From Poseidonocella pacifica (GTDB lineage Bacteria; Pseudomonadota; Alphaproteobacteria; Rhodobacterales; Rhodobacteraceae): a DNA stretch of 64,000 nt. Shown here one piece after another: positions 47,078 to 56,566 of the stretch (its first letter is position 1; every line of letters starts with the position of its first letter). The stretch lies in contig NZ_FOJU01000001.1 in NCBI RefSeq assembly GCF_900111875.1, forward strand, positions 434,001 through 498,000, given 5' to 3'. The notes under the pieces are model-generated. The model saw nothing but the letters and a program-made list of their open reading frames with translations. It ran no database searches and was not told the origin of the DNA. Both the position numbers and the translations under genes were made by a program.

Positions 47078-47908
47078 ATGGCACGCGCAATAACCCCCCA
47101 ACGCAAGGCGCTGAACACCGCGATCGCGTGGACCTTCGGCATCATGATCTTCTTCCCGATCCTCTGGACGGTCCTGACCTCCTTCAAGACAGAGGCCCAG
47201 GCCATCGCCGATCCGCCGGTCTTCCTGTTCTTCAACTGGACGACGGAAAACTACACCACGGTGCTGGAGCGCTCCAACTACTTCCGGCACTTCTGGAACT
47301 CTGTCGTGATCTCGGTCGGCTCGACGGTCCTTGGCCTCATCATCGCGGTGCCCGCCGCCTGGGCTATGGCCTTCGTGCCCGGCAAGCGAACCAAGGATGT
47401 CCTGATGTGGATGCTCAGCACCAAGATGCTGCCCCCCGTGGGCGTGCTGGTGCCGATCTACCTCATCTTCCGCGACATCGGCTTGCTCGATACCAAGACC
47501 GGCCTCGTGATCGTGCTGACCCTGATCAACCTGCCGATCATCGTCTGGATGCTCTATACCTACTTCAAGGAAATCCCGGTCGATATCCTCGAAGCGGCAC
47601 GGATGGACGGAGCGAGCCTGCGGAACGAAGTCACCTATGTGCTGCTGCCGATGGCGGTGCCGGGGATTGCCTCCACCATGCTTCTCAACATCATCCTTGC
47701 ATGGAACGAAGCATTCTGGACGCTGAACCTCACCGCAGCAAAGGCCGCACCGCTCACTGCCTTCATCGCGAGCTATTCCAGCCCCGAGGGCCTCTTCTAC
47801 GCCAAGCTCAGCGCCGCAAGCACCATGGCCATCGCGCCCATTCTCATCATGGGCTGGTTCAGCCAGAAACAACTCGTGCGCGGCCTCACCTTCGGCGCCG
47901 TTAAGTAA
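47078..47908 (+). CDS. smoG: Polyol ABC transporter permease 2
   Basis: A 276-residue MalG-type permease, partner of SmoF. It has six helices and the EAA loop ILEAARMDGASLRNEVTYVLLP. The C-terminus GWFSQKQLVRGLTFGAVK is typical of sugar MalG-like permeases. It is 12 bases upstream of smoK. Confidence 0.9.
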   Translation: MARAITPQRKALNTAIAWTFGIMIFFPILWTVLTSFKTEAQAIADPPVFLFFNWTTENYTTVLERSNYFRHFWNSVVISVGSTVLGLIIAVPAAWAMAFVPGKRTKDVLMWMLSTKMLPPVGVLVPIYLIFRDIGLLDTKTGLVIVLTLINLPIIVWMLYTYFKEIPVDILEAARMDGASLRNEVTYVLLPMAVPGIASTMLLNIILAWNEAFWTLNLTAAKAAPLTAFIASYSSPEGLFYAKLSAASTMAIAPILIMGWFSQKQLVRGLTFGAVK

Positions 47909-47920
47909 GGAAGCAAGAAT

Positions 47921-48921
<1,001 letters not shown>

Positions 48922-48922
<1 letters not shown>

Positions 48923-49158
48923 TGGGACAATCGGCGCGCGGGACGGAAGACTTTCCTCCCGGCGGGAAAAACGATCCCACCGGATCGAAAGGGCCCGTCG
49001 CAGGACGCCTCGACAAATTGGGCATCATGCCCGAGGTCGAAAGTCCGTCCAGCCGCCGAAGCGCACTCAACATCGCCCGCTCCCTCGTCGGGGTGGGCGG
49101 ATTGGCCCGCTGGGGCAAGTCCGGTCGTGCGCCGGGCAAAACCGATACATCAAGCTGA
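48922..49158 (+). CDS. Hypothetical 78-residue ORF in the position expected for smoS
   Basis: The ATG overlaps the smoK stop (TGATG) and the frame runs to a TGA just before mtlK. The product is Gly/Ser/Pro-rich and basic, with no signal, helix or recognisable domain. The overlap favours translation; the absence of family sequence and its moderate third-position GC argue against. No short-chain dehydrogenase motif (TGxxxGIG, YxxxK) is present, so it is not an intact or obvious remnant of sorbitol dehydrogenase. Confidence 0.3.
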
Positions 49159-49166
49159 CGGGGCAC

Positions 49167-50642
49167 ATGGCCATGCGACTTTCAAATTCCGCGATCACGG
49201 GCCTGCCAGGAAGTATCCAGGGGCCCACGTATGACCGCGCGGCGCTCACCACCGGGATCGTCCATATCGGACTTGGCAATTTCCACCGCGCGCACCAGGC
49301 CGTCTATCTCGATGATCTCTTTTCCAAGGGATTGGATCATGACTGGGCGATCTGCGGGGCCGGGGTTCGGGCACCCGACGCGGGGATGCGCGACGCGCTC
49401 ATGGCACAGGATTGCCTGTCGACCGTGATCGAACTTTCCCCCGAGGATGCCTCCGCACGGATCATCGGCGCGATGATCGACTTCGTTGAGGTTGCCCCGG
49501 ATAATGGCCCGCTCATCGCCCGTATCTCCGACGCGTCGATACGCATCGTGTCGTTAACCGTGACCGAAGGCGGCTATTTCGTGGACGCAGGGACCGGCAC
49601 GTTCGATCCAACCCATCCCGATATCGTGGCGGATGCGGCCAATCCCGGCGCGCCGCGCACCGTCTTCGGGGCCATCGTCGCGGGGCTTCGGGCGCGCAAG
49701 GATGCGGGCATCAAACCCTTTACTGTCATGTCCTGCGATAACCTGCCGGGCAATGGCACGGTGACGCGTGACGCTGTCGTGGGCATGGCGCGCCTGATCG
49801 ATCCGGCGCTGGCCGACTGGATCGCGCTTGAGGTGACTTTTCCCAATTCGATGGTCGATCGCATCACCCCGGCCACTGGCGACCGTGAACGCGCTCTGGC
49901 GCGGGAGACTTTCGGCCTCGACGATCCCGTCCCGGTGACCTGCGAGCCGTTCCGCCAGTGGGTCATGGAAGACAATTTCTGTAACGGGCGCCCGCGCTTC
50001 GAAGAGGCGGGCGTGACCCTGACCTCAGAGGTGCATACCTATGAGCGCATGAAGATCCGCATCCTGAACGGTGGGCACGCGATCATTGCCTATCCCGCCG
50101 CGCTGCTCGGAATCGAATATGCGCATGAGGCCATCGCCCATCCGCTGGTACGAGGCTTCTTCCGCAAGGTGGAAACCGAAGAGGTTCTGCCTCACGTGGC
50201 GCCGGTGCCGGAGATGACCCCCGCCGCCTATCTTGAGCTGATCGAGTCCCGTGTGGCCAACCCGGCGGTCGTCGATACCACGCGCCGCCTGTGCCACGAC
50301 GGCAGCAACCGCCAGCCGAAATTCATCGTGCCGTCGGTGCGCGACGGGATTCGGGCGGGCATCTCCGTCAACGGACTTGCGCTGCTCTCCGCTCTTTGGT
50401 GCCGCTACTGCGCCGGCCAGATCGAAAGTGGTGCGGAGATCGCGCCCAACGATCCAAGCTGGGACATGCTGGTCGCCACGGCCCAAGAGGCGCGCAGCCG
50501 TCCGCGTGCATGGCTCGAGATGTCGGATGTTTACGGCGATCTTGCGCAGATGCCGGCGTTTTCCGAACGGTTCGAGTATTGGCTTCGGATGATCTGGCAG
50601 ACAGGCACCACGGCCACCCTCGAAACCTACATCCAGAGCTGA
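49167..50642 (+). CDS. mtlK: Mannitol 2-dehydrogenase, polyol-specific long-chain dehydrogenase
   Basis: A 491-residue NAD-dependent enzyme converting mannitol (and often arabitol or sorbitol) to the ketose. Family landmarks are GIVHIGLGNFHRAHQAVYLDDL, the fructuronate reductase/mannitol dehydrogenase signature around EVTFPNSMVDRITPAT, and KIRILNGGHAIIAYPAALLG with the catalytic Lys. In-frame ATGs are at 49167 and 49173; the second has GGGG nine bases upstream. A longer frame into smoK is rejected. Confidence 0.93.
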   Translation: MAMRLSNSAITGLPGSIQGPTYDRAALTTGIVHIGLGNFHRAHQAVYLDDLFSKGLDHDWAICGAGVRAPDAGMRDALMAQDCLSTVIELSPEDASARIIGAMIDFVEVAPDNGPLIARISDASIRIVSLTVTEGGYFVDAGTGTFDPTHPDIVADAANPGAPRTVFGAIVAGLRARKDAGIKPFTVMSCDNLPGNGTVTRDAVVGMARLIDPALADWIALEVTFPNSMVDRITPATGDRERALARETFGLDDPVPVTCEPFRQWVMEDNFCNGRPRFEEAGVTLTSEVHTYERMKIRILNGGHAIIAYPAALLGIEYAHEAIAHPLVRGFFRKVETEEVLPHVAPVPEMTPAAYLELIESRVANPAVVDTTRRLCHDGSNRQPKFIVPSVRDGIRAGISVNGLALLSALWCRYCAGQIESGAEIAPNDPSWDMLVATAQEARSRPRAWLEMSDVYGDLAQMPAFSERFEYWLRMIWQTGTTATLETYIQS

Positions 50643-50649
50643 GCTTTCA

Positions 50650-50683
50650 GCGGGAAATGGCCGTTTTGCGGCGCATTTCCCGC
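50650..50683 (+). terminator. Long hairpin at the end of the smo operon, no T-run
   Basis: Seven bases after the mtlK stop, GCGGGAAATG pairs perfectly with CATTTCCCGC. A further GCCG/CGGC inside closes a TTTTG loop, leaving one bulged G. No T-tract follows, so it may be an mRNA-stabilising 3' end or a Rho-dependent terminator rather than a classical one. Confidence 0.6.
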
Positions 50684-50838
50684 CCGTTCGCGCCTTCCCG
50701 CCGATCCTGTCGGCCAGAGCGCGCTGCCGCTCGGCGGGTGGTGGCCCATGAGCGCAGGGCAGGAATTCCCGACTGGCGCGATCCTTCACCGCATGGTCCT
50801 CTTTCCTCATCGTCATATCGACATGAGGAGCATTTTGG

Positions 50839-51093
50839 ATGAGCCACGCCCTGTTTCCCGCCCTTGCGCTTGCCATATTGGCGGGTGCTGCCTTCGCGCT
50901 CGACAATGCCGCAGCCGCCTTGGACCGGAATGCCGACGGATACGTCAGCTTCGGAGAGTTGCTCAGCGATCATCCCGACCTGACGGTGGAAACCTTTGCC
51001 GCGCTTGATACCGATCAGGACGGGCTGCTTGGCGAAGACGAGGTCACCGCCGCACGCACGACGGGGCTCTGGCCCTCCGATCCGCGGGGGTGA
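50839..51093 (+). CDS. Small secreted EF-hand protein
   Basis: An 84-residue protein with a signal-like start (MSHALFPALALAILAGAAFA) and two canonical 12-residue calcium loops: DRNADGYVSFGE (29-40) and DTDQDGLLGEDE (57-68). Calcium sensing or buffering in the periplasm is plausible. A GAGGAG lies upstream of the ATG. It converges with the XRE regulator, with 5 bases between the stops. Confidence 0.8.
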   Translation: MSHALFPALALAILAGAAFALDNAAAALDRNADGYVSFGELLSDHPDLTVETFAALDTDQDGLLGEDEVTAARTTGLWPSDPRG

Positions 51094-51098
51094 CGGCC

Positions 51099-51914
51099 TT
51101 ACTGAAAGACTTCGCCGATGCGCAGGTGCTTGCGGTGAAAGGCGGAAACCGCTTCGATCTCGCACAGGCCCGTTTGGCGCGCGGCCCGCAGGACCGGTCC
51201 GGTTTCCGTCGGCAGATGCTCAAACACGATCCGCGCGGCGCGCCGGCTGTCGAGCGCTTCGGGCGCGGTACGGGTGGTGTAGCCGACCCAGAAGTTGTTC
51301 TCGAAGGACGTCACGCGGGTGAGATAGGTGAAGCTGGTCGAAAGCGTGTTTCGCCGAGAGATCAGCATGGACACACCGTCGTTCTGGGCGATCATGATCC
51401 CGCGAAATTCCCGCGTGGCCCCATCCGGGCGCAAACCCTGAAGCGCCACGGCCTCGCGCGCTTCATAGCCCCGCACAAAGGTGTATCCGTCCGCGCGATA
51501 GACATAGACCAGCCCCTGAAGATAGGCGGTGCTCTCGACAAAGCTGGGGCGGGTGAAGCGATAGAACCCGACCGGGAAAAGCTCGTCGGAAATCTCGGTT
51601 GCGCGCGCACCGATGAAATCGTTGACCTGCGGGTGGGTGAGCAGGTCGTTGCCAGCCTCCTCGATATTCTCGACCGGTTCCAGCAACACGCGGGCGTCGA
51701 CCTCGAAAAACGAACAGATCCGATAGAGCACGTCGGGCCGCGGAAAGCTCTCACTCGCGAGATAGCGGTTGAACTGTGTCCGGTTGATTCCCAGCTCCCG
51801 GCACAACCCCGCGACGGAGGCGTGACGGGACGCAAGACGCCGCAGATTCTCGCCGAATATGGTCCGAAGCTCCGTCGGGGTAGGGGGCTTGGATTTATTC
51901 GTCGTACGCAGCAT
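51099..51914 (-). CDS. XRE-family helix-turn-helix transcriptional regulator
   Basis: A 271-residue protein. The N-terminal helix-turn-helix (about residues 24-76: VAGLCRELGINRTQFNRYLA) is followed by a ~190-residue C-terminal domain I do not recognise, with GFYRFTRPSFVESTAYLQG and LISRRNTLSTSFTYLTRVTSF. It probably binds a ligand or partner. An inverted repeat lies about 50 bases upstream. Confidence 0.8.
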   Translation of the reverse strand: MLRTTNKSKPPTPTELRTIFGENLRRLASRHASVAGLCRELGINRTQFNRYLASESFPRPDVLYRICSFFEVDARVLLEPVENIEEAGNDLLTHPQVNDFIGARATEISDELFPVGFYRFTRPSFVESTAYLQGLVYVYRADGYTFVRGYEAREAVALQGLRPDGATREFRGIMIAQNDGVSMLISRRNTLSTSFTYLTRVTSFENNFWVGYTTRTAPEALDSRRAARIVFEHLPTETGPVLRAARQTGLCEIEAVSAFHRKHLRIGEVFQ

Positions 51915-51965
51915 TCCTGTTTCCTCAATATACTCGGTTGATTTTTTAACCGATTTTTAATGACT

Positions 51966-51981
51966 TACCTAGCGTTAGGTA
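51966..51981. promoter_or_regulatory. Inverted repeat upstream of the XRE regulator
   Basis: TACCTA-GCGT-TAGGTA is a perfect 6-bp palindrome with a 4-base spacer; ACT and AGT continue the symmetry outside, with one base slip. A second repeat, GACGC-GATTTA-GCGTC, lies at 52000-52015. Autoregulation or control of the divergent 115-residue gene is a reasonable guess. Confidence 0.4.
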
Positions 51982-52162
51982 GTCGAACTCGCGCCACCTG
52001 ACGCGATTTAGCGTCGCGTGTGATGCGCATTAGCTTCACGTACCCAAATTGCCGACACAAATCAAAAGGTCAAGACGCGCTTTCGGCGATAGGTTTGTGT
52101 CAGCTTGTGGGGGACTATGATCGGTATTGGGACTGCACGTCTGCAAGTGAACGGAGAATGCA

Positions 52163-52510
52163 ATGATTGGTGTCGTCATCTGGAGTGACCGAGTAGATCG
52201 TAAAGCGGTTATCTGGTGTGAAGACCATGGCAATCTTGCCTACCTGAACAACGAGGGCGAGATGCCCGAAGCGTTGCCCGAACTCGAAGAGGGTGACATC
52301 GTGAAATTCCGCCTGCAGGAACGTCAGAGCATCAGGCTCGCCCATGACGTCGCTGTGGTCGAGACAGAAGGGTACACCGGGCTTTCCGGTGCCCTCAAGG
52401 CAACGGCCGATCGCGAACCGGCGGCCCCAGTTGAAACGAATTCGAATCCGCGGATGGGCAATGTGGTCCGACTGCCCCGTCGCGGTATCCCCATGGCGAG
52501 GACAGCCTGA
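52163..52510 (+). CDS. Hypothetical 115-residue protein, function not recognised
   Basis: A well-translated-looking gene with GGAGAATGCA before the ATG and a strong terminator behind. The first ~75 residues look like a small beta domain (MIGVVIWSDRVDRKAVIWCE, then LEEGDIVKFRLQER), vaguely like a cold-shock or OB fold, but I cannot name the family. The tail is Pro/Asn/Arg-rich. It has no signal or membrane helix. Confidence 0.75.
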   Translation: MIGVVIWSDRVDRKAVIWCEDHGNLAYLNNEGEMPEALPELEEGDIVKFRLQERQSIRLAHDVAVVETEGYTGLSGALKATADREPAAPVETNSNPRMGNVVRLPRRGIPMARTA

Positions 52511-52547
52511 GCCTTCCCCCAGGGCAGGCAACTCCCCCATGAGGCAG

Positions 52548-52576
52548 AGGGCAGGTGGCGGTCACCTGCCCTTTTT
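52548..52576 (+). terminator. Rho-independent terminator after the 115-residue gene
   Basis: A perfect 10-bp stem, AGGGCAGGTG with CACCTGCCCT, has the loop GCGGT and ends in a T5 run. Confidence 0.94.
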
Positions 52577-52775
52577 CTGTTTGGGGTGTCCATATCCCGT
52601 GTTGGTCTACTTTGAGGCCAAAGAGCACCATGCTGCGGCTTGAATGAATGTCTTCTGTCAGGGGGGAATTCAACATAGGGCTTTGTGAGCGCCTTCTGCC
52701 AAAGCTATCGGTACACAACACTGATTTTAGGATAAAAGGTCTCTAGTTCATCAAGATCAACGGGGAGAAGACAAA

Positions 52776-53690
52776 ATGAACGACGAGAAACTCGTGCGCC
52801 GTTTGACTGCTGCTGATTTCGATCAGGACCTTTTAGATCTTTACGACTACTACGCCCATGGGAAGATCTCGAAACGTGAGTTTCTTGATCGCGCTGGCAA
52901 GTGGGCCGTCGGGGGGCTGACCGCCGCTGCGATCCTGAGCACGCTTTCGCCGAACTACGCGTTGGCGCAGCAAATCGCCGAGGACGATCCGGAAATTGAA
53001 GGAGAGGATATCGTCTACTCCAGCCCGAATGGCACTGGCGACATCACTGCGTATCTCGTGCGCCCAGCCGAAATAGATCCCGACAGGCCGCCTGCCGCTG
53101 TTCTCGTGGTCCATGAGAACAGGGGGCTCAATCCTTATATCCGCGACGTCGTGCGTCGTCTCGCCAAGGCAGGTTTCATTGCAATGGGGCCTGACGGTCT
53201 GTCCTCGCTTGGTGGCTATCCAGGTACCGATGACCAGGGCCGCGAGATGCAGAGAACTCTCGATCAGAGCGCGCTCCTGAACGATTTCTTTGCGGGGTTT
53301 GAATATCTTCAAGCGCTTGGAGGAACGAATGGCAAGGTTGGCGCAACTGGCTTTTGCTACGGCGGCGGCGTGGTCAGCAAATTGGCAGCGGCCTATCCCG
53401 AGATGGCCGCCGGCGTTCCCTTCTACGGCTCATTCCCCGACGCGGAGCAGGTACCCGGCATCGAGGCCCCGCTCATGGTCCAGCTTGCTGCGCTCGACCA
53501 ACGCATCAACGCGATGTGGCCGGCTTTTCAGAAGGCGATGGAGGCCAACGACAAGATCTATGAGGCGCATATCTATCCCGGCGTGAACCATGGATTCCAT
53601 AACGACACGACACCGCGCTATGACGAGACCTCTGCCAAGCTGGCAGAAGAACGCATGGTGGCTTGGTTCCGCACGTATCTCGCTGGATGA
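52776..53690 (+). CDS. Dienelactone hydrolase family protein (YghX-like)
   Basis: A 304-residue alpha/beta-hydrolase. The catalytic triad is Cys194 (GFCYGGG), Asp241 and His272 (GVNHGFHND). An N-terminal stretch KISKREFLDRAGKWAVGGLT resembles a Tat-type signal preceded by about 30 extra residues, suggesting an exported or membrane-associated form. Dienelactone or another ester is the expected substrate class; the true one is unknown. GGGGAG precedes the ATG. Confidence 0.9.
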   Translation: MNDEKLVRRLTAADFDQDLLDLYDYYAHGKISKREFLDRAGKWAVGGLTAAAILSTLSPNYALAQQIAEDDPEIEGEDIVYSSPNGTGDITAYLVRPAEIDPDRPPAAVLVVHENRGLNPYIRDVVRRLAKAGFIAMGPDGLSSLGGYPGTDDQGREMQRTLDQSALLNDFFAGFEYLQALGGTNGKVGATGFCYGGGVVSKLAAAYPEMAAGVPFYGSFPDAEQVPGIEAPLMVQLAALDQRINAMWPAFQKAMEANDKIYEAHIYPGVNHGFHNDTTPRYDETSAKLAEERMVAWFRTYLAG

Positions 53691-53851
53691 TAGGTTGCCG
53701 TGCATCCGCTCATCTCAGTGGTTGCACGCTCTTCGAATTGCTGACGTACAATTCGCAAGTCCATGCGGCAGCTCCGTCCCGCAGAGCACACCACCGCGAA
53801 ACGCGGCCACTCTCGCTCTTCGTCTGAAAGAATGTGGTGGCCCCGAAGGGC

Positions 53852-54415
53852 CTATTCCGCGCCGCGCGCCAGCGCTGCAACACCGGTGCGCGCCACTTCG
53901 ACAAGGCCGAGGGGCCGCATCAGATCGGCAAAGGCGTCGATCTTTTCCGGCGTGCCGGTAATCTCGAACACGAAGCTCGCCAAGGTGCTGTCGACCACCT
54001 TCGCGCGAAAGATATCCGCAAGGCGCAGCGCTTCGACACGCTGATCGCCCGTGCCTTCGACTTTCAGCAGCGCCAGTTCCCGTTCCACCGATGGCCCTTC
54101 GACCGTCAGGTCGTTGACCCGGTGTACCGGCACCAGCCGTTCCAGTTGTGCCTTGATCTGTTCGATGATCTGCGGCGTGCCGGTCGTCACGACGGTGATG
54201 CGGCTTTGATGTCCGGTATGATCGACCTCGGCGACGGTGAGGCTTTCGATGTTATAGCCGCGACCCGAGAAAAGGCCGATCACGCGGGCAAGGGTGCCCG
54301 GCTCGTTTTCGACCACCACGGCGAGGGTGTGCTTTTCCTGAACGTCCGAAAAGGTGGAACGCAGGTTATAGGCGGAGTGGCTGTTGGAGCCTCGTTTGAT
54401 ATGTAGAGCGGACAT
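53852..54415 (-). CDS. ilvH: Acetolactate synthase small (regulatory) subunit
   Basis: A 187-residue regulatory subunit giving valine feedback inhibition to IlvB. An ACT domain at about 28-100 has HTLAVVVENEPGTLARVIGLFS and GRGYNIESLTVAEVDHTG; the C-terminal half follows. Two ATGs are adjacent (54418, 54415); the second has better spacing from GAGAG. It lies 131 bases after ilvB. Confidence 0.96.
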   Translation of the reverse strand: MSALHIKRGSNSHSAYNLRSTFSDVQEKHTLAVVVENEPGTLARVIGLFSGRGYNIESLTVAEVDHTGHQSRITVVTTGTPQIIEQIKAQLERLVPVHRVNDLTVEGPSVERELALLKVEGTGDQRVEALRLADIFRAKVVDSTLASFVFEITGTPEKIDAFADLMRPLGLVEVARTGVAALARGAE

Positions 54416-54546
54416 CATTCACTCTCTTTCATGTATTGGTTTCGGGCGATCCTGCGACGGCTGCGCGTGCGCCGGGTGCCCATCGTGCGGGCGTTCAGCC
54501 TTGGCCGAACCTCCATACGAGGGGGCGTTTTGGCGCGCGCGGCGGG

Positions 54547-56307
54547 TCATACCAGAACGCTGCCCTTTGCATCGATGGCGCCCTGCGTCTCGGCCTCGCC
54601 CAGCAGCATCTCATTATGCGCCTTGCCCGACGGGATCATGGGGAAGCAGTTTTCGTGCTTCTCCACGAGGCAATCCATGATTACCGGACCGTCGTAATCC
54701 AGCATCTCCTGAATCGCATCGTCGAGATCCGCCGGATCGGAGACCCGGATCCCCTTGCACCCGAAGGCTTCGGCGAGCTTCACGAAATCGGGCAGTGCCT
54801 CGGACCACGAGTGCGAATAGCGCTCACCATGCAGCAACTCCTGCCACTGGCGCACCATCCCGAGCCGTTCGTTGTTGAGGATGAACTGCTTGACCGGGGC
54901 GCGGTACTGCACCGCGGTGCCCATCTCCTGCATGTTCATCAGCCAGGAGGCCTCACCTGCCACGTTGATGACCAGCGCATCGGGATGCGCGATCTGCACG
55001 CCGACAGAGGCCGGCAGGCCATAGCCCATCGTGCCGAGTCCGCCGCTCGTCATCCACTGATGCGGGTTCTCGAACCCAAGATACTGCGCCGCCCACATCT
55101 GATGCTGGCCCACTTCGGTACAGATGAAGCGGTCATCCTTGCGATGCTTGGTCAGCGCCTCGAGCCGGGTGAGTGCATGCTGCGGGCGGATGGTCTTGTC
55201 GTTGGGCTTGTAGTTGAGGCATTTGACCTCTTGCCACCCGGCGATCTTCTTCCACCACTTGGCCAGCCCGGTCTTGTCGGTCTTGGCCCCGCGCGATTTC
55301 CACAACTCCAGCACGTCCTGAAGCACCTCTGTGACATCGCCAACGATCGGGATGTCCACGCGGATGACCTTGTTGATCGAGGACGGGTCGATGTCGATAT
55401 GCGCCTTGACCGAGTTCGGGCTGAACGCGTCGATCCGCCCGGTGATCCGGTCGTCAAAGCGCGCGCCGACGTTGATCATCAGATCGCAGTCGTGCATCGC
55501 GAGGTTCGCCTCATAGAGCCCGTGCATCCCCAGCATCCCGAGCCACTTGTCGCCCGAGGCGGGATAGGCCCCGAGCCCCATCAGCGTGGAGGTGATCGGA
55601 AAGCCTGTCGCCTCGACCAACTCACGCAACAGCTCGCTCGCCTTGGTGCCGGAGTTGATCACGCCGCCGCCGGTGTAGAAGACCGGCTTCTTGGCAACCT
55701 CAATGGCCGCGACCAGCTCCGCGATCTCTTCGGCGTCGCCTTTGGTTCGGGGTTGATAGTGACCCAAATCCGCATCCTCGGCCCGCACATATTGCCCATC
55801 GGCGAATTGTACGTCCTTCGGAATATCGACCAGCACCGGACCGGGGCGGCCCGCGGTGGCGACGTGAAATGCCTCATGGATGGTCCCGGCGAGCTTGTCG
55901 GTATCCTTCACCAGCCAGTTCATCTTGGTGCAGGGGCGCGTGATGCCGACGGTATCAGCCTCCTGAAAGGCATCCGAGCCGATCATGAACGTCGGCACCT
56001 GACCCGTCAGAACCACGAGCGGGATGGAATCCATCAGCGCGTCGGTCAGGCCGGTGACCGCGTTGGTCGCCCCCGGCCCGGAGGTCACCAGAACAACGCC
56101 AGGCTTGCCGGTGGAGCGCGCATAGCCCTCGGCCGCATGCACCGCGCCCTGCTCGTGCCGCACGAGGATGTGGCGAATATCGTTCTGCTGAAAAATCTCG
56201 TCGTAGATGGGTAGTACGGCGCCGCCCGGGTAGCCGAATACTGTGTCCACTCCCTGATCCTTCAGGGCCTGGACGACCATCTTCGCTCCGGTCATAGGAC
56301 GTGCCAT
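54547..56307 (-). CDS. ilvB: Acetolactate synthase large subunit
   Basis: A 586-residue thiamine-diphosphate enzyme condensing pyruvate (or pyruvate with 2-ketobutyrate) at the first common step of valine/leucine/isoleucine synthesis. The catalytic Glu52 is in VRHEQGAVHAAEGYARS. The C-terminal ThDP/Mg motif reads INVAGEASWLMNMQEMGT, with Glu452 where GD is usual. The ATG at 56307 has GGAG six bases upstream. It is controlled by the attenuator upstream. Confidence 0.96.
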   Translation of the reverse strand: MARPMTGAKMVVQALKDQGVDTVFGYPGGAVLPIYDEIFQQNDIRHILVRHEQGAVHAAEGYARSTGKPGVVLVTSGPGATNAVTGLTDALMDSIPLVVLTGQVPTFMIGSDAFQEADTVGITRPCTKMNWLVKDTDKLAGTIHEAFHVATAGRPGPVLVDIPKDVQFADGQYVRAEDADLGHYQPRTKGDAEEIAELVAAIEVAKKPVFYTGGGVINSGTKASELLRELVEATGFPITSTLMGLGAYPASGDKWLGMLGMHGLYEANLAMHDCDLMINVGARFDDRITGRIDAFSPNSVKAHIDIDPSSINKVIRVDIPIVGDVTEVLQDVLELWKSRGAKTDKTGLAKWWKKIAGWQEVKCLNYKPNDKTIRPQHALTRLEALTKHRKDDRFICTEVGQHQMWAAQYLGFENPHQWMTSGGLGTMGYGLPASVGVQIAHPDALVINVAGEASWLMNMQEMGTAVQYRAPVKQFILNNERLGMVRQWQELLHGERYSHSWSEALPDFVKLAEAFGCKGIRVSDPADLDDAIQEMLDYDGPVIMDCLVEKHENCFPMIPSGKAHNEMLLGEAETQGAIDAKGSVLV

Positions 56308-56339
56308 CTGTCTCTCCATCTCAAACACGTTTCGCGCAT

Positions 56340-56367
56340 AAAAAAGCCCCCGGGGTCAGTCGGGGGC
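56340..56367 (-). terminator. Attenuator terminator of ilvBH
   Basis: GCCCCCG pairs with CGGGGGC across an 8-base loop, followed on the minus strand by six T. It lies between the leader peptide and ilvB, 33 bases before the ilvB start, so it must be read through for expression. Confidence 0.9.
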
Positions 56368-56406
56368 GCATGGGTCATATGTGGGTACGGTTACCCGCCC
56401 ATGCGC
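56366..56406 (-). promoter_or_regulatory. Attenuator leader stem of ilvBH
   Basis: GCGCATGGG, within the last codons of the leader peptide, pairs perfectly over 9 bp with CCCATGCGC, whose end touches the 5' arm of the terminator. This is the position of the competing stem that translation of the leader decides. Confidence 0.7.
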
Positions 56407-56438
56407 TTCAGTCTCACGATGTCTACTAGGGTGTTCAT
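56391..56438 (-). CDS. ilv leader peptide
   Basis: A 15-residue frame, MNTLVDIVRLKRMGG, begins 10-15 bases after GAGGAG and GGGG. Five of residues 4-10 are Leu, Val or Ile, including the rare codons CTA and GTA, so ribosome stalling would report branched-chain aminoacyl-tRNA supply. It ends within the attenuator stem region. Confidence 0.85.
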   Translation of the reverse strand: MNTLVDIVRLKRMGG

Positions 56439-56467
56439 CCCCGGCGGCTCCTCGATGCGTGGACGGG

Positions 56468-56496
56468 ACATTAGGTGCATGTAAAAGGGGCGTCAA
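56468..56496 (-). promoter_or_regulatory. Predicted promoter of ilvBH
   Basis: On the minus strand TTGACG (56496-56491) and TAATGT (56473-56468) are spaced by exactly 17 bases. The leader ATG is 30 bases downstream of the -10 box, consistent with a short 5' leader. Confidence 0.75.
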
Positions 56497-56566
56497 CCGC
56501 AAACCAAAGCGGAAATGACAGGAAAACACCCCGAAAACGGAACTTTCTTTCGCGCCCGGCGTCTTT

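Noticed and set aside
53734-53755. CGAATTG-8-CAATTCG palindrome between the dienelactone hydrolase and ilvH genes
   Set aside because: It lies between two gene 3' ends with no T-run or promoter; it may be chance or a weak terminator, so no function is claimed.
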